A stretch of 37,027 nucleotides of DNA from Verrucomicrobiota bacterium. GTDB taxonomy: Bacteria > Verrucomicrobiota > Verrucomicrobiia > Limisphaerales > JACRJY01. Shown here in pieces: positions 7,869 to 15,399 of the stretch. How positions within the stretch are numbered: position 1 is the first letter of the stretch; each line of letters begins with the position of its first letter. The stretch spans positions 1 through 37,027 of the forward strand of contig JACRJY010000075.1 of assembly GCA_016235585.1 (NCBI GenBank). Direction: 5' to 3'. The translations under genes were made by a program, and so were the position numbers. The notes under the pieces were generated by a model that was not told the origin of the DNA, made no database searches, and saw only the letters and a program-made list of their open reading frames with translations.

Positions 7869-8369
7869 ATGACCCTCGCCTTCGCCATTCTTGCCGCCCT
7901 CATCGTCGTCAGCGCCGTCGCTGCGATGACGCTGCGCAACCTCGTGCATTGCGCGCTGTGCCTTGCGGTGGCGTTCATCGGGCTGGCGGGCACGTATCTC
8001 CAGCTCGGCGCGCAGTTCGTCGGGCTGTCGCAGGTGCTCGTGTATGTCGGTGCAGTCGCCATCCTCATCGTGTTCGCCATTTTGCTCACGCGCAGCGGCG
8101 AGCCGGGGCCGGGCCGGCAATTCTCCGCCACGGCGTTGATGGGCGTGGCCATCGCGCTCGCGGTGTTCGCCGTGCTCGGCAAAGTCATCACGTCCAGCGC
8201 CGTTGCCAAACGCGGCGTGCTGCCGGCGCCTCAAACCAGCGTCGCGCAACTCGGCCAGAAGTTGATGACCGACTACATTCTGCCGCTCGAAGTCCTCGCG
8301 CTGCTGCTGACCGCCGCGATGATCGGCGCCGTCATCATCGCGCTCAAAGAGAAGGAGAGCGCGAAGTGA
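7869..8369 (+). CDS. nuoJ: NADH-quinone oxidoreductase subunit J
   Basis: A 166-residue membrane subunit (ND6 family). Five hydrophobic helices are visible. Family-typical segments are [22 protein letters not shown], then [19 protein letters not shown] and [14 protein letters not shown], the region corresponding to the ND6 TM3 pi-bulge. The protein ends in [19 protein letters not shown]. It lies between nuoH and nuoK, but unlike most operons both junctions carry palindromic spacers and not overlapping codons. Confidence 0.93.
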   Translation: MTLAFAILAALIVVSAVAAMTLRNLVHCALCLAVAFIGLAGTYLQLGAQFVGLSQVLVYVGAVAILIVFAILLTRSGEPGPGRQFSATALMGVAIALAVFAVLGKVITSSAVAKRGVLPAPQTSVAQLGQKLMTDYILPLEVLALLLTAAMIGAVIIALKEKESAK

Positions 8370-8380
8370 AATCCTTTTTG

Positions 8381-8448
8381 AACCGCGGAGACGCGGAGAC
8401 GCAGAGTTTGGAGAGGAACTTTTCTCCGCGCCTCCGCGCCTCCGCGGT
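8381..8448. repeat. Palindromic spacer element between nuoJ and nuoK
   Basis: The left arm at 8382-8406 consists of CCGCGGAGACG-type units and the right arm at 8424-8448 of CTCCGCGCCTCCGCG units. The two are largely inverse complementary, and the right arm also has an internal 9-base direct periodicity. The same element family recurs at 8782-8844 between nuoK and nuoL. Confidence 0.7.
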
Positions 8449-8460
8449 GAATTCAATCCC

Positions 8461-8772
8461 ATGAACCCGCTTACCGGCTATCTCCTGCTCGCGGCCCTGC
8501 TGTTCAGCATCGGCCTCGCGGGTGCGCTCACGCGGCGCAACGCCATCCTCGTGCTCATCGGCATCGAGCTGATGCTCAACGCGGCGAATCTGAACTTCAT
8601 CGCGTTCTGGCGCTACGGCCCGAACCCCGAGGCGCTCACGGGCGTGATGTTCGTGCTCTTCGCCATCGCCATCGCCGCGGCCGAAGCCGCCGTCGGCCTC
8701 GCGCTCATCATTTCGATTTACCGGCACTACAAGACGACGAACGTGAATGATGTGAACGAGCTGAAGGGATGA
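8461..8772 (+). CDS. nuoK: NADH-quinone oxidoreductase subunit K
   Basis: A 103-residue membrane subunit (ND4L family) with three transmembrane helices. The conserved segments are [25 protein letters not shown], containing the membrane-embedded glutamate of TM2 (IELMLNA), and [22 protein letters not shown], with the TM3 glutamate. Both acidic residues of the proton-transfer chain are therefore present. The length equals the family norm. Confidence 0.95.
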   Translation: MNPLTGYLLLAALLFSIGLAGALTRRNAILVLIGIELMLNAANLNFIAFWRYGPNPEALTGVMFVLFAIAIAAAEAAVGLALIISIYRHYKTTNVNDVNELKG

Positions 8773-8781
8773 AAACTTTTG

Positions 8782-8844
8782 CCGCGGAGACGCAGAGACG
8801 CGGAGTGGAGAAGAAATCTCCTCCGCGCCTCCGCGCCTCCGCGG
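8782..8844. repeat. Palindromic spacer element between nuoK and nuoL
   Basis: The left arm at 8782-8805 (CCGCGGAGACGCAGAGACG and following) and the right arm at 8821-8844 (CTCCGCGCCTCCGCG and following) pair imperfectly. The right arm is essentially identical to that of the nuoJ-nuoK element at 8424-8447, so two copies of one repeat family flank nuoK. Confidence 0.72.
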
Positions 8845-8857
8845 TTCAAAATTTGGC

Positions 8858-11020
8858 ATGACCTGGACTGTCCAAAACCTCTGGCTGATTCCCGCGCTGC
8901 CGTTGCTGGCGGCGGGGGTGACGGCGTTGCTCAAGCAGCGTCATCGCACCCTCGCGGCGTCGCTGGCCATCGGCTCGATGGTCGGGGCGTTCTTCCTCGC
9001 GTGCGGCGCGTTTGCCCAGACGCTCGGCGGACACGGCGAAGGCCATGAGACCGCGCGGCAGGTGTGCAACATCCCGTGGTTCCAGCTCGGTGCCGGCTCG
9101 TTGAAACTCGGCTGGGTGCTCGACCCGCTCACGGCGGCGATGCTCGTGATGGTCACGTTCGTCAGCACGCTCATCTTCATCTACAGCGTCGGCTACATGG
9201 CGCACGACGGGAACTTCACGCGCTTCTTCACGTTCCTGTCGCTGTTCGCCGCGGCGATGCTCGGCCTCGTCATCGCGAACAACCTGCTCATGCTTTTCAT
9301 GTGCTGGGAGCTGGTCGGCCTCGCGTCGTATCTGCTCATCGGCTTCTGGTATCACAAGCCCAGCGCGGCGGCGGCGGCGAAAAAGGCGTTTATCACCACG
9401 CGTGTTGGCGACGTGTTTTTCTTCCTCGGCCTGCTCTGGCTATACGCGGAAACGGGCACGCTGCTCTTCTACGACGACGGCCACGGCTGCCTCGAACAAT
9501 CCGCGCTGATGAAACTCGCCGGCGCGAGCATCGGCGGCGGCATGGCGGTGAGCACGGCGATTGCGCTGCTGATTTTCTGCGGCGCGGTCGGCAAGTCCGG
9601 CCAGGTGCCGTTGCACGTCTGGTTGCCCGACGCGATGGAAGGCCCCACGCCGGTCAGCGCGCTCATCCACGCCGCGACGATGGTGGCGGCGGGCGTGTTT
9701 CTCATCGCGCGGGTGTTTCCGCTGATGGCGGGAACGATGGTGCATGACAACATGGCTGGCACCGGCGGGCAATTCGTGCTGCTCTTCAGCAACCATTCCC
9801 CCGCACTCCAAGTCGTCACGTGGATCGGCGCCATCACTGCGATTTTCGCCGCGCTCGTCGCCGTCGCGCAGACGGACATCAAGCGCATCCTCGCCTACTC
9901 CACGGTTTCGCAGCTTGGCTTCATGTTCGTCGGACTCGGCACGGGCGGGCCGGCGGTGGGCATGTTCCATCTACTCACGCATGCGTTCTTCAAGGCGCTG
10001 CTGTTCCTCGGCGCCGGGTCGGTGATTCACGGCTGCCACGAGGAACAGGACATCCGCCGCATGGGCGGCCTGCGCAAGCTGATGCCCGTGACCTTCGCGA
10101 CCTACGCCATCGGCATGTTGGCGCTCGCGGGCTTCCCGCTCGTCACGTCGGGCTTCTGGAGCAAGGACGAAATCCTGCACAGCGCGTGGCTTTGGGAACC
10201 GAGCAAATGGCCGTTCGTCCTCGCGACCTTCGGCGCGCTGCTCACGGCGTTCTACATGACGCGGCAAATGTTTTACGTGTTCTTCGGTGTGTCGCGCGCT
10301 TCGGAACGGAGTGGTGGAGTAATGGAGTCGGGGAGTAATGCAGGATCGGCTCACCACTCCACTACTCCATCGCTCCATCACTCCGCTGCCCCGGCTCACG
10401 AATCCCCGCCCGTCATGACGCTCCCGCTCGGTGTGCTCGCCGCGTGCGCGATTCTCCTCAGCCTGTTCGGGACACCGGTGTTCCCGTGGTTCCACGATTA
10501 CCTCTCCGGCCACGCGGCGCATCTGCGCAACTCCATCGACGTCGGCGTCGTCGCCACCATGCTCCTTTCAACCGCCATCGTCGGCGCGGGCCTCGCGCTC
10601 GGCTGGTGGCTCTACGGTCGCAAGCCCATCACCGATGCCGCCGCGCCCGATGCACTGGAGCAACTCAAGCCCGACTGGTTCGCCGTGCTCCGCGCCAAGT
10701 TCTTCATTGATGAACTCTACGAAATCTCGTTCATCCGCTGGAACGCCGCGTTCGCGCGCTTCTGCGGCTGGCTGGAGCAGACCATTTGGACGGGCGCGGT
10801 GAGCGCGGTGTCGCTCGTCGTGCTCGGCTTCTCGTGGCTCAACCGCTTCTTCGACGAGTTCGTCATCAACCTCGGCTTCAGCGGAAGCTGCCGCGGCCTC
10901 GCGGAAGGCGGCGGCTGGCTCGCGCGCCTCCAGACCGGTCGCGTGCAAAGCTACCTGCGCGTCCTCGGCGTCGCGTTCGTCGTGCTCGTGCTGTTCCTGA
11001 TTTGGGGAGGTGGCAAATGA
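8858..11020 (+). CDS. nuoL: NADH-quinone oxidoreductase subunit L
   Basis: A 720-residue distal antiporter-like proton-pumping subunit (ND5 family), longer than the usual ~610-660 residues. The core motifs are LFMCWELVGLASYLLIGFW (TM5 glutamate), GAVGKSGQVPLHVWLPDAMEGPTPVSALIHAATMV, and FPLVTSGFWSKDEIL. Residues ~484-510 (around SERSGGVMESGS and STTPSLHHSAAP) are encoded by a palindrome at 10307-10385 inserted in a variable loop. The C-terminus, after FFIDELYE, carries a lateral-helix region that seems lengthened (LEQTIWTGAVSAVSLVV and following) before LQTGRVQSYLRVLG. The stop overlaps the next start (ATGA at 11017). Confidence 0.94.
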   Translation: MTWTVQNLWLIPALPLLAAGVTALLKQRHRTLAASLAIGSMVGAFFLACGAFAQTLGGHGEGHETARQVCNIPWFQLGAGSLKLGWVLDPLTAAMLVMVTFVSTLIFIYSVGYMAHDGNFTRFFTFLSLFAAAMLGLVIANNLLMLFMCWELVGLASYLLIGFWYHKPSAAAAAKKAFITTRVGDVFFFLGLLWLYAETGTLLFYDDGHGCLEQSALMKLAGASIGGGMAVSTAIALLIFCGAVGKSGQVPLHVWLPDAMEGPTPVSALIHAATMVAAGVFLIARVFPLMAGTMVHDNMAGTGGQFVLLFSNHSPALQVVTWIGAITAIFAALVAVAQTDIKRILAYSTVSQLGFMFVGLGTGGPAVGMFHLLTHAFFKALLFLGAGSVIHGCHEEQDIRRMGGLRKLMPVTFATYAIGMLALAGFPLVTSGFWSKDEILHSAWLWEPSKWPFVLATFGALLTAFYMTRQMFYVFFGVSRASERSGGVMESGSNAGSAHHSTTPSLHHSAAPAHESPPVMTLPLGVLAACAILLSLFGTPVFPWFHDYLSGHAAHLRNSIDVGVVATMLLSTAIVGAGLALGWWLYGRKPITDAAAPDALEQLKPDWFAVLRAKFFIDELYEISFIRWNAAFARFCGWLEQTIWTGAVSAVSLVVLGFSWLNRFFDEFVINLGFSGSCRGLAEGGGWLARLQTGRVQSYLRVLGVAFVVLVLFLIWGGGK
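10307..10385. repeat. Palindromic element in frame inside nuoL
   Basis: The arms at 10307-10340 and 10352-10385 are inverse complements with a few mismatches, built from GGAGT/ACTCC units (CGGAGTGGTGGAGTAATGG at the left). The 79-bp element preserves the nuoL frame and encodes serine/histidine-rich sequence absent from ordinary NuoL proteins. Confidence 0.75.
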
Positions 11021-11676
11021 GCACAAACGCGGTCGCCAAAGAGACGAAATACTATTCTCACGTGCTCTACTTTCCAAATCGGGCTCATTTTTGCAGCCCA
11101 GCACACTGCTATCCCTCATTTCTTGGAGAGTTCGTTGGCCCACTGGTGAAAGCGAGACCGCACTTGCTCTATTGGTTTTCCTTCTACGGTAGTTTTGCCC
11201 GCTTTCGCGCTTGGACGGACGACTACGATGAGCTACGCCCCGAACTTGAAGCCAAGCGCGATTTGCTTGGCCTGATAGACAAAGGTGAGGAGAAAGACCT
11301 CACACTGGAACGCGACCTCGGAATCCCTCGTTTTATCGGTGGTGATTCAACTTCAACTCCCAATCAGCGTGCGTTGAAGATTCTCCGAACTTTACACGCT
11401 GCTTCGGAACTTGTTCTCGATAGCATTTACCGGCTTCCAAATGGGGCTTGGCAGTTCGAGGCAAGCGGTGACACGAATCAAAATCCGATAGGGAACCATC
11501 TTTTCAGCGTTAACCACCTGGTTCACAACCTTTCCCGTTCTCAGGCACGAATTGCTGTGTTCTCTGCAAATCAGAACACTCACGTCATGTCGTATTACTA
11601 CTATCACAATGCGAAGAACGAGGGGCGGTTGCCGCATGACCACAAGCTAATCGATGAGTATTCAGTAGAGATGTAG
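11017..11676 (+). CDS. Hypothetical protein inserted between nuoL and nuoM1
   Basis: A 219-residue soluble protein of unknown family. It contains aromatic-rich stretches (HLLYWFSFYGSFARFRAW), a charged central part (DYDELRPELEAKRD), LRTLHAASELVLDSIYRL, and a histidine/tyrosine-rich C-terminus (HVMSYYYYHNAKNEG). No signal peptide or membrane helix is evident. The GC content is visibly lower than in the nuo genes around it. The ATG overlaps the nuoL stop as ATGA, so it is coupled to nuoL, and 92 bp separate it from nuoM1. It is not a known complex I subunit. It looks like an acquired gene that captured the nuoL-nuoM junction. Confidence 0.6.
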   Translation: MSTNAVAKETKYYSHVLYFPNRAHFCSPAHCYPSFLGEFVGPLVKARPHLLYWFSFYGSFARFRAWTDDYDELRPELEAKRDLLGLIDKGEEKDLTLERDLGIPRFIGGDSTSTPNQRALKILRTLHAASELVLDSIYRLPNGAWQFEASGDTNQNPIGNHLFSVNHLVHNLSRSQARIAVFSANQNTHVMSYYYYHNAKNEGRLPHDHKLIDEYSVEM

Positions 11677-11768
11677 CCATTTGCTGAGATGCGTCTAAAC
11701 CAAGAGCCAAACTTCCAGACAGGGTGCATGCATCGCAGCCTTTGCCTCGCTTATGTGGAGGGAGTCGC

Positions 11769-13313
11769 ATGAGTGGCTTCCCGTTGCTCACCATCCTCAC
11801 GCTCCTGCCGATGGTCGGCGCGGCGTTGCTGCTTGGCATGGAGCACAAGAAGTGGCCCCGCTGCCTGGCGATAGCGCTGTCGTTCGTCGCGCTCGGGCTG
11901 ACGCTTTGCCTCGTGGCGCACTTCGACCGCTCGTCGCCCGACATCCAATTCGTCGAGCGCCACGTGTGGATTCCCACGCTCAACGTCGAATACTTCGTCG
12001 GTGTGGACGGCTTGAGCCTCACGCTTCTCCTGCTCACGGCCATTGTCACACCGATGGCGTTGCTCGCGTCACGCGGCATCACCGAGAAGCCGCAGCTTTA
12101 CTACGCGCTCATCCTTTTCCTCCAGTCCGGCCTCTTCGGCGCGTTCACGGCGCTGAACTTTTTCCACTGGTTCCTCTACTGGGAACTCACGCTCATCCCG
12201 GCGTTCTTCCTCGTGAAATTCTGGGGCGGACCGCAACGCCACGGCGCGTCGCTGCAATTTTTCATCTACACCATGGCCGGCAGCATCGCGCTGCTGCTCG
12301 CGTTCCTTGCGGTCTATCAGGCCACGGGCACGTTCGACCTCATCGTGCTCGCCGAGAAGGGCCGCACCGGCGAACTCGCCTCCGCGATGCTCGTGAAGCT
12401 CGGCTGGTATGGCCTCACCGCGAAGCAACTCTCGCTCGTCATTTTCAGCCTCGCGTTCCTCGGCTTCGCGGTGAAGACGCCGCTGATGCCGTTCCACTCG
12501 TGGCTGCCCGCGACCTACACCGAGGCGCCCACGCCCGTGACGATGCTCCTCACCGGCCTGATGTCGAAGCTCGGCGTGTATGGTTTCCTGCGCCTGCTGC
12601 TGCCGCTGTTCCCCGAGGCGATGCGCGCCGTGCTCACGCCGCTGCTGTGGCTCGCCGTCGCGACCATCGTCCTCTCCGCCGCCGCCGCGCTCGTGCAGAC
12701 CGACCTCAAGCGCGTGCTCGCCTACTCGTCCATCAACCACCTCGGCTACTGCCTGCTCGGGTTGTTCACCGCCGTGAGCGTGACCGCGCCCGACGCGCGC
12801 TGGGCCGTGGAAAAAACCGCCGCGCTCAACGGCGTCGTGCTCCAGATGTTCAACCACGGCCTCACCGCCGCGACACTCTTCATGTTCGTGGGCTTCCTCG
12901 AACAACGCGGCGCACGCGGCCTCGGCGACTTCGGCGGGCTGCGCAAAATCGCGCCCGTGTTCTGCGGCTTGATGGGCATTGCGATCTTCTCATCGCTCGG
13001 CCTGCCGGGGCTGAACGGCTTCATCGGTGAATTCCTCATCTTCAAAGGTGCGTTCCCGCTCGCGCCGTGGACCACGGCGCTGTCCGCCGCCGGCCTGCTG
13101 CTGACGGCCATCTTCCTCCTCACGCTCATGCAGCGCATCTTCCATGGCCCGCTGAATGAAAAGTGGAGCGCCTTCGCCGACCTCACGCTGCGCGAACGCC
13201 TGCTTGTCGCGCCCCCCATCGCGCTGATGTTCGTGCTGGGAATTTATCCGCAACTGCTGATTGGCCTGTTCAACGCGACGATGACGCAGTTTGCGGAGAA
13301 CTTGAGATTTTAA
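11769..13313 (+). CDS. nuoM: NADH-quinone oxidoreductase subunit M, first copy
   Basis: A 514-residue antiporter-like proton-pumping subunit (ND4 family) of normal length. It has the TM5 glutamate (FLYWELTLIPAFF), the TM7 lysine with its motif (GFAVKTPLMPFHSWLP), the TM8 lysine (LMSKLGVYG) and the TM12 glutamate (LNGFIGEFLIFKG), so all key charged residues for a proton channel are present. ATG 11769 follows a GGAGGGAG ribosome-binding site; the in-frame ATG at 11724 would add an atypical hydrophilic leader. It is downstream of an unrelated gene and upstream of a toxin-antitoxin pair. Confidence 0.94.
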   Translation: MSGFPLLTILTLLPMVGAALLLGMEHKKWPRCLAIALSFVALGLTLCLVAHFDRSSPDIQFVERHVWIPTLNVEYFVGVDGLSLTLLLLTAIVTPMALLASRGITEKPQLYYALILFLQSGLFGAFTALNFFHWFLYWELTLIPAFFLVKFWGGPQRHGASLQFFIYTMAGSIALLLAFLAVYQATGTFDLIVLAEKGRTGELASAMLVKLGWYGLTAKQLSLVIFSLAFLGFAVKTPLMPFHSWLPATYTEAPTPVTMLLTGLMSKLGVYGFLRLLLPLFPEAMRAVLTPLLWLAVATIVLSAAAALVQTDLKRVLAYSSINHLGYCLLGLFTAVSVTAPDARWAVEKTAALNGVVLQMFNHGLTAATLFMFVGFLEQRGARGLGDFGGLRKIAPVFCGLMGIAIFSSLGLPGLNGFIGEFLIFKGAFPLAPWTTALSAAGLLLTAIFLLTLMQRIFHGPLNEKWSAFADLTLRERLLVAPPIALMFVLGIYPQLLIGLFNATMTQFAENLRF

Positions 13314-13373
13314 CCACGGATGAACACGGATTTGCGGATTGCGGAACAATCATTGAGCCGATATTTTTGAACC

Positions 13374-13598
13374 ATGAGCACGCTGATGGAAATTCAGGAC
13401 GCGGTGGCGGAACTGCGCGAGGAAGAGAAGCAGGCGCTGGCCGTGTGGCTGGCCTCGCAAACCCCGCCCGAAATGGGCGCGGAGGATGAGCGGAAGCTGC
13501 TCCGCACGCTTGACGAGGCCGTCCGCGATGTGGAGGTGGGCAAGGGCGTGCCGATGAACGAGGTTCGCAAACGGGTGGCTTCATGGGCTGCAAAATAA
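13374..13598 (+). CDS. Antitoxin-like protein of a type II toxin-antitoxin pair
   Basis: A 74-residue acidic, helical protein: MEIQDAVAELREEEKQALAVWL near the start, then EDERKLLRTLDEAVRDVEVGKG and MNEVRKRVASWAAK. Its small size, its position directly upstream of and overlapping (16 bp) a RelE/ParE-type toxin gene, and the pattern 'repeat helix, then E-A-x-R-D-V-E-x-G-K-G' fit antitoxins paired with ParE/RelE toxins. The DNA-binding fold is not certain from sequence alone. The spacer before it (13314-13373) begins with a 'CCACGGATGAACACGGAT' repeat. Confidence 0.7.
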   Translation: MSTLMEIQDAVAELREEEKQALAVWLASQTPPEMGAEDERKLLRTLDEAVRDVEVGKGVPMNEVRKRVASWAAK

Positions 13599-13873
13599 TC
13601 TTTGCGCCCCAGGCCATCGCGGATTTGGCGGAAGCCGTGCGTTACATCGCCGAGGATGACCCGGAAGCTGCCGTTCGCGTTGGGAACGCGCTGATTGACC
13701 GCGTGGCCATCCTGGAGAATTTCCCGCTGCTCGGCTCGCCGTATCCGAAACGTCCGGGCATCCGCCGGCTGGTGTCGCGGCCCTACGTCATTTACTACCG
13801 TCCGCGAGTTGAAGAAGGTTGCGTGGACATCCTGCGCTACTGGCACGGCGCGCGGCGCGAACCCGAGATTTGA
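13583..13873 (+). CDS. RelE/ParE superfamily toxin
   Basis: A 96-residue protein with the ParE/RelE signature: FAPQAIADLAEAVRYIAEDDPEAAVRVGNALIDRVAILENFPLLGSPYPKRPGIRRLVSRPYVIYYRPR is the overall plan, seen here as a helix pair, then the GxPYPKRPGIRRL turn, then the VIYYR strand and a C-terminal DILRYWHGAR strand. ParE members poison gyrase and RelE members cleave mRNA; which applies cannot be told. It ends 2 bp before the nuoM2 ATG, so the pair sits within the nuo transcript. Confidence 0.82.
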   Translation: MGCKIIFAPQAIADLAEAVRYIAEDDPEAAVRVGNALIDRVAILENFPLLGSPYPKRPGIRRLVSRPYVIYYRPRVEEGCVDILRYWHGARREPEI

Positions 13874-13875
13874 CC

Positions 13876-15399
13876 ATGCTCGCCTGGACCATTTACATCT
13901 CGTTCCTCGGCGTGGCGGTGCTGATGTGCCTGCCGCGGGGGAATGCGCGCGCCGCGCGCATCGTCGCGCTGACGACGGCGTTGGGCGGACTCGCACTTGC
14001 GATCGGAGGCTTCCTCGCGCACAAGCCGGGCGCGGACATCGCCACGATCGCGAAGCTCCCGTGGATTCCCTCGCTCGGCATCGAATACCACCTCGCCACC
14101 GACGGCATCAGCATCGTGCTCGTGCTGCTCACGGGACTCGCGGCGGTCGCGGGCGTTCTCTTCTCGTGGAACATCGAGCATCGCGCGAAGGAGTTCTTCG
14201 CGTTCTACCTCGCGCTCATCGGCGGCGTTTATGGCGTGTTCCTGAGCTTCGATGTGTTCCTGCTGTTCGTGTTCTACGAGCTGGCCATCATCCCGAAATA
14301 TTTTCTCATCGCCATCTGGGGCTCCACCAACCGCGAGTTCGGCGCGATGAAACTGGCGCTCTACTCGTTCGTCGGCAGCGCGATGGTGCTCATCGGCCTG
14401 GTCGCGGCGTTCGTCGTCGCGGGCGGGCACTCGATGAACCTCATCACGCTCGCAAAGTTCCCGTTCCCGGAAAGTTTCCAAACGTGGGCGTTCCCGCTCG
14501 TGTTTGTCGGCTTCGCGATTCTCGCGGGCCTCTGGCCATTTCACACGTGGGCGCCCACCGGCCACGTCGCCGCGCCAACCGCCGCCTCGATGTTGCTCGC
14601 CGGCGTGGTGATGAAGCTCGGCGCCTACGGCTGCCTGCGCGTGGCGATGACGCTGTTCCCCGCCGGCCTGCTCGTGTGGCGCGACGCCATCGCGTGGCTC
14701 GCGGTCATCGGCATCGTGTATGGCGCGATGGTCGCGCTCGTGCAGAAGGATTTCAAATTCGTCATCGGCTATTCGAGCGTGAGCCACATGGGCTTTGTGC
14801 TGCTCGGCCTGATGACGCTCAACGAGGTCGGCCTCAGCGGCGCGGTGCTGCAAATGTTCTCGCACGGCATCATCGCGGGCCTGCTCTTCGCCGTGGTGGG
14901 CCGGATGGTCTATGACCGCGCGCACACACGCGACCTCGCCATCCTCGAAGGCATGGGGCTGGCGAAGGCGATTCCGTTCGCGGCGGTGACGTTCGTCATC
15001 GCGGCGGTGGCGAGCATGGGACTGCCGGGCTTCAGCGGATTCGTGGCGGAACTCCAGGTGCTCATCGGCGCGTGGCGCGCAATGCCAACGCTCGCGGTCA
15101 TCGCCGGCGTGGGCATCATCATCGGCGTGGCGTTCACGTTGCGGACGCTGGTGAAGGCGTTCTTCGGTGACGAGGCCGCGGACGTGAGTCCGCGGCAAAA
15201 TGAATCAGCCGCGGTCTTACGACCGCAGCCACACCACGAGGAACTCGAACCCATTTCCGTCTCCGAACGCTTCGGTGCAGTGATGCTCATTGCGGTCACG
15301 CTCGTCGTCGGCCTTTACCCGCGCGTGCTGCTTGATGTGATTGTGCCCGCGTTCGGCTCGCCCCTCTATGACGCGCTGCGGAAGGGAGGCTGGCTGTGA
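13876..15399 (+). CDS. nuoM: NADH-quinone oxidoreductase subunit M, second copy (divergent)
   Basis: A 507-residue second ND4-family subunit. The TM5 glutamate (VFYELAIIPKYFLIAIWG), the TM8 lysine (AGVVMKLGAYG) and the TM12-type glutamate (FSGFVAELQVLIGAW) are present. In the TM7 motif the usual lysine (FAVKTPLMPFH in copy 1) is replaced (FAILAGLWPFHTWAP). Residues ~434-452 are encoded by a twin-hairpin repeat at 15175-15229. ATG 13876 is chosen 2 bp after the toxin stop. Its stop overlaps the nuoN GTG start. A second NuoM suggests an enlarged membrane arm with an extra pump-like subunit. Confidence 0.93.
   Translation: MLAWTIYISFLGVAVLMCLPRGNARAARIVALTTALGGLALAIGGFLAHKPGADIATIAKLPWIPSLGIEYHLATDGISIVLVLLTGLAAVAGVLFSWNIEHRAKEFFAFYLALIGGVYGVFLSFDVFLLFVFYELAIIPKYFLIAIWGSTNREFGAMKLALYSFVGSAMVLIGLVAAFVVAGGHSMNLITLAKFPFPESFQTWAFPLVFVGFAILAGLWPFHTWAPTGHVAAPTAASMLLAGVVMKLGAYGCLRVAMTLFPAGLLVWRDAIAWLAVIGIVYGAMVALVQKDFKFVIGYSSVSHMGFVLLGLMTLNEVGLSGAVLQMFSHGIIAGLLFAVVGRMVYDRAHTRDLAILEGMGLAKAIPFAAVTFVIAAVASMGLPGFSGFVAELQVLIGAWRAMPTLAVIAGVGIIIGVAFTLRTLVKAFFGDEAADVSPRQNESAAVLRPQPHHEELEPISVSERFGAVMLIAVTLVVGLYPRVLLDVIVPAFGSPLYDALRKGGWL
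15175..15229. repeat. Twin-hairpin repeat in frame inside nuoM2
   Basis: GCCGCGGAC-GTGA-GTCCGCGGC (15175-15196) is a perfect 9-bp stem. GCCGCGGTC-TTAC-GACCGCAGC (15208-15229) is a second stem with one mismatch. An 11-base AT-richer linker separates them. The element is translated as residues ~434-452 (around ADVSPRQNESAAVLRPQ), a loop that ordinary NuoM proteins do not have. Confidence 0.78.

Noticed and set aside
6333-8462. 709-residue minus-strand open frame across nuoI-nuoH-nuoJ
   Set aside because: It is antisense to three well supported nuo genes and composed of charged repetitive sequence, as expected for a GC-rich shadow frame.
7734-8860. CRISPR-like repeats in the nuo spacers
   Set aside because: The repeats are inverted palindromes with short direct periodicity, not regularly spaced direct repeats with unique spacers; no cas gene is present.
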